From contig CALYSH010000007.1 in the NCBI GenBank assembly GCA_945485625.1, positions 1 to 16,381 of the forward strand: a DNA stretch of 16,381 bases. The letters are read 5' to 3'. The position numbers and the translations under genes were made by a program. The first letter of the stretch is position 1; every line of letters starts with the position of its first letter. Below the pieces are notes generated by a model. The model was not told where the DNA came from and made no database searches. It worked only from the letters and a program-made list of their open reading frames with translations. Source of the stretch: an uncultured Lachnospiraceae bacterium (GTDB lineage Bacteria; Bacillota; Clostridia; Lachnospirales; Lachnospiraceae). Below are positions 14,601 through 16,381 of this stretch, one piece after another.

Positions 14601-16239
14601 GATTGCAAAAACCAGACATTCCACACCCGGTGTCAGCCTGATTTCCCCGCCGCCTCATCATGATATTTATTCCATTGAGGATTTGGCGCAGTTGATTTAT
14701 GATTTAAAGAATGCCAATGACCGTGCAAGAATTTCCGTAAAGCTGGTTTCCGAAACCGGTGTTGGTACTATCGCAGCCGGTGTGGCAAAAGCCGGTGCAG
14801 GTGTTATTCTGATCTCCGGTTATGACGGAGGTACCGGTGCGGCACCTATCAGCTCCATCCACAATGCAGGACTTCCCTGGGAGCTTGGTCTGGCGGAGAC
14901 CCATCAGACCCTGATTCAGAACGGCCTGCGTAACCGGGTGGTACTGGAGACGGACGGTAAGCTTATGAGCGGTCGTGATGTGGCAATCGCAGCCATTCTG
15001 GGTGCGGAGGAGTTTGGCTTTGCAACCGCACCATTGGTAACCCTGGGCTGTGTCATGATGAGAGTATGTAACCTGGATACCTGTCCCATGGGTATTGCTA
15101 CCCAGAATCCGGAGCTTCGGAAGCGCTTTGCCGGTAAACCGGAGTATGTAGAGAACTTCATGCGGTTTGTGGCAGAAGAATTACGTGAATATATGTCCAG
15201 GCTGGGTGTTCGCAGCATTGATGAACTGGTGGGCAGAACCGATCTGCTTCGCAAGAAGGATGGCCTGACCGGTACGGCGGCAAAGATTGACCTGAATCGT
15301 ATTCTCGGTGAGGAATGCAGACAGGCGGTTTCCTATGCCGAGAAGGCTTCCTATGATTTCGAACTGGACAAGAAGAAGGATCAGATATTACTGAGCAGGA
15401 ATAAGCAGCTAAAGAATGTGATTCTCCATGGAGGTCAGGTGACTGTAGAGGCGGAGGTGACCAATACGGACCGTACCTTCGGTACCTTAATCGGTGCGGA
15501 GATTACCAGAGCCCATCATGAGGGACTGCCGGAGGATTCCGTTACCATTCAGTGTATTGGTGCCGGCGGACAGAGCTTCGGTGCATTTATTCCTTCCGGT
15601 CTGACCCTGAATCTGACCGGTGACAGCAACGACTATTTCGGCAAGGGATTGTCCGGTGGTAAGCTGATTGTAAAGGCTCCGAAGGATGCCGCTTATGATG
15701 CGGAGAATGATATTATCGTAGGTAATGTGGCCCTATACGGAGCAACCTCCGGTGAGGCATACATTGCAGGTATGGCTGGGGAACGCTTCTGTGTTCGTAA
15801 TTCCGGTGCCCGTACCGTAGTAGAAGGTGTGGGTGAACACGGATGTGAGTACATGACCGGTGGTGTGGCTGTGATCCTTGGGCCTACCGGCAAAAACTTT
15901 GCCGCAGGTATGAGTGGTGGTATTGCTTATGTTCTGGATGAAAACAATACGCTGTATCGGAACCTGAACAAGGAGATGGTACTGATGGAGAGTGTGGAGC
16001 ATAAGGCAGACAAAGAGGAACTGAAAACCCTTTTGATGAACCATGTGAAGTATACGGATTCCGAGAAGGCTCGTAAGATTTTGGAGGACTTCAATGCTTA
16101 TCTTCCGAAATTTAAGAAGATCATTCCTTCTGATTACAAGAAGATTGTTCAGCTGACAGAGGACTATATTGAGCGTGGAATGAGCATGAAGGAAGCGCAG
16201 ATTGAAGCCTTTTATGAAAGTCTGAAAATTCGTCAATAA
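11689..16239 (+). CDS. gltB: Glutamate synthase, large (alpha) subunit
   Basis: Makes two glutamates from glutamine and 2-oxoglutarate, with electrons supplied through GltD. The product is 1516 residues, normal for bacterial alpha subunits. Domain order: class II glutaminase (about 23-430) with the nucleophile at Cys23 in HDNCGIGAV, implying a 22-residue propeptide; central domain (about 465-760); FMN-binding synthase domain (about 815-1200) with TGAMSYGSIS (874-883), GGTGAAP (1047-1053) and the 3Fe-4S cysteines Cys1121, Cys1127 and Cys1132; and the C-terminal beta-helix GXGXG domain (about 1240-1480) with glycine-rich repeats. The ATG overlaps the pyrG stop (ATGA), with GGAGG 7 nt upstream (11677-11681); a second ATG three codons on is also possible. 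gltD follows after 18 nt, so the two subunits are made together. Confidence 0.98.
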   Translation: MNQMTDDSQQKTLYEPSFEHDNCGIGAVVNIHGEKSHGIVDDALKIVENLEHRAGKDGEGKTGDGVGILTQIPHKFFKKVCKDAGIEIGGEREYAVGMFFFPQNELKRSQAKKMFEIIVEKEGLSFLGWRELPTVEAVLGQKALESCPRIFQAFIKRPAGLTEDLDFDRKLYVIRRVFEQSNENTYVPSLSCRTIVYKGMFLVGQLRTFFLDLQDEAYESAIAMVHSRFSTNTNPSWLRAHPNRLVVHNGEINTIRSNADKMLAREETMHTSCFTDEELTKVLPVISTEGSDSAMLDNTLEFMIMGGMDPALAAMILIPEPWEHNDTISQKERDFYQYYATMMEPWDGPASILFSDGDVMGAILDRNGLRPSRYYVTDDDRLILSSEVGVLKIDDKHILKKERLHPGKMLLVDTKKGRIISDEELKALYAGREPYGEWLDSNLLNLSDLKIPNQKVPNFKKDELVRLQKAFGYTYEDYKEEIGAMALQGSEHVGAMGVDTPIAALSKEYQPLFYYFKQLFAQVTNPPIDAVREKIVTATSIYIGKNGDLLSEKPSNCRVLKVQNPILSDLDLLKISHLNQEGLKVEKVSMLFYKSTRLERAIEHLCVEVDRAYRDGANILILSDRGVDENHVAIPSLLAVSAVHNHLVRTKKCMAMSLVLETAEPCLVHHFAALLGYGACAINPYLAHASIAQLISEGLLEKDYYAAVNDYDKAVIQGIVKIASKMGISTIQSYQGSRIFEAMGIDKSVIDQYFTGTVSRIGGITLQDIAANTDKQHSLAFDQLGLNTDMSIDSMGRHKMRAQGETHRYNPATIHMLQMATREGDYQKFKQYTEMVDQEETGYIRSLMDFVYPEAGVPLEEVESVESIVKRFKTGAMSYGSISEEAHEALAIAMNRLHGKSNSGEGGESDERLESAGTDHDRSSAIKQVASGRFGVTSRYLTSAQEIQIKMAQGAKPGEGGHLPGKKVYPWIAKTRHSTPGVSLISPPPHHDIYSIEDLAQLIYDLKNANDRARISVKLVSETGVGTIAAGVAKAGAGVILISGYDGGTGAAPISSIHNAGLPWELGLAETHQTLIQNGLRNRVVLETDGKLMSGRDVAIAAILGAEEFGFATAPLVTLGCVMMRVCNLDTCPMGIATQNPELRKRFAGKPEYVENFMRFVAEELREYMSRLGVRSIDELVGRTDLLRKKDGLTGTAAKIDLNRILGEECRQAVSYAEKASYDFELDKKKDQILLSRNKQLKNVILHGGQVTVEAEVTNTDRTFGTLIGAEITRAHHEGLPEDSVTIQCIGAGGQSFGAFIPSGLTLNLTGDSNDYFGKGLSGGKLIVKAPKDAAYDAENDIIVGNVALYGATSGEAYIAGMAGERFCVRNSGARTVVEGVGEHGCEYMTGGVAVILGPTGKNFAAGMSGGIAYVLDENNTLYRNLNKEMVLMESVEHKADKEELKTLLMNHVKYTDSEKARKILEDFNAYLPKFKKIIPSDYKKIVQLTEDYIERGMSMKEAQIEAFYESLKIRQ

Positions 16240-16257
16240 GAGAGGAAGTGTAATCGT

Positions 16258-16381
16258 ATGGGAAAGCCTACAGGTTTTATGGAATATGAAAGAAAAGATT
16301 CTATTTCGGTCAGTCCGGAGCAGAGAATCAAAAATGTTGAGGAGTTTCACATTGGTTTGCCCCTGGAGGAACAGAAGAAGC
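16258..16381 (+). CDS. gltD: Glutamate synthase, small (beta) subunit, 5' end only
   Basis: Only the first 41 codons lie in the window; the gene runs off the right edge. The start MGKPTGFMEYERKD is the characteristic N-terminus of GltD, the FAD and Fe-S subunit that passes NAD(P)H electrons to GltB. The following IKNVEEFHIGLPLEEQKK fits the region before the first Fe-S cysteines, which are not yet reached. An AGAGGAAG ribosome binding site sits about 10 nt before the ATG at 16258, 18 nt after the gltB stop. The identification rests on a short stretch but is strengthened by position next to gltB. Confidence 0.92.
   Translation, partial: MGKPTGFMEYERKDSISVSPEQRIKNVEEFHIGLPLEEQKK

Overview
The window reads as chromosomal DNA from a low-to-mid GC Gram-positive anaerobe, most likely a clostridium of the Lachnospiraceae type. 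This rests on the strong AGGAGG-like ribosome binding sites, a PurF with a B. subtilis-style propeptide and Fe-S cysteines, a type III glutamine synthetase, a roughly 1,500-residue bacterial GltB, and the general protein character. The family assignment is inference from the proteins; no rRNA gene is present to confirm it. All real genes are on the + strand and the window is almost fully coding.

Region 1 (about 1-5691) is a tight nucleotide operon, purF-carA-carB: the first committed step of purine synthesis followed by both subunits of carbamoyl-phosphate synthase. Gaps are 20 nt and then an 8-nt overlap. Region 2 (5692-6101) is the only long non-coding stretch. It holds a 206-bp imperfect palindromic element flanked by an 11-bp direct repeat, a good sigma-A type promoter, and a terminator-like leader hairpin that can compete with a small hexaloop hairpin.

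Region 3 (6102-16381) is a nitrogen assimilation cluster: glnN (type III glutamine synthetase), amt (ammonium channel with a fused C-terminal P-II signalling domain), pyrG (CTP synthase), gltB and the start of gltD (both glutamate synthase subunits). A terminator hairpin sits between glnN and amt. amt-pyrG-gltB-gltD then run on with gaps of 25, -4 and 18 nt.

The genes form a glutamine hub. Amt brings in ammonium, GlnN fixes it into glutamine, GltBD turns glutamine plus 2-oxoglutarate into glutamate, and PurF, CarA and PyrG spend the glutamine amide on purines, carbamoyl phosphate and CTP. The most interesting points are regulatory. First, glnN and amt are each preceded by a terminator whose 5' arm can instead form a 5-bp hairpin with the identical loop AAAGGC (A at loop position 1, G at position 4). 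The two stems differ by compensatory changes, which resembles half of an ANTAR-type antitermination target. Second, the P-II domain is fused to the channel it would normally gate, keeps the pore-plugging arginine, and lacks the tyrosine that is uridylylated in E. coli P-II.
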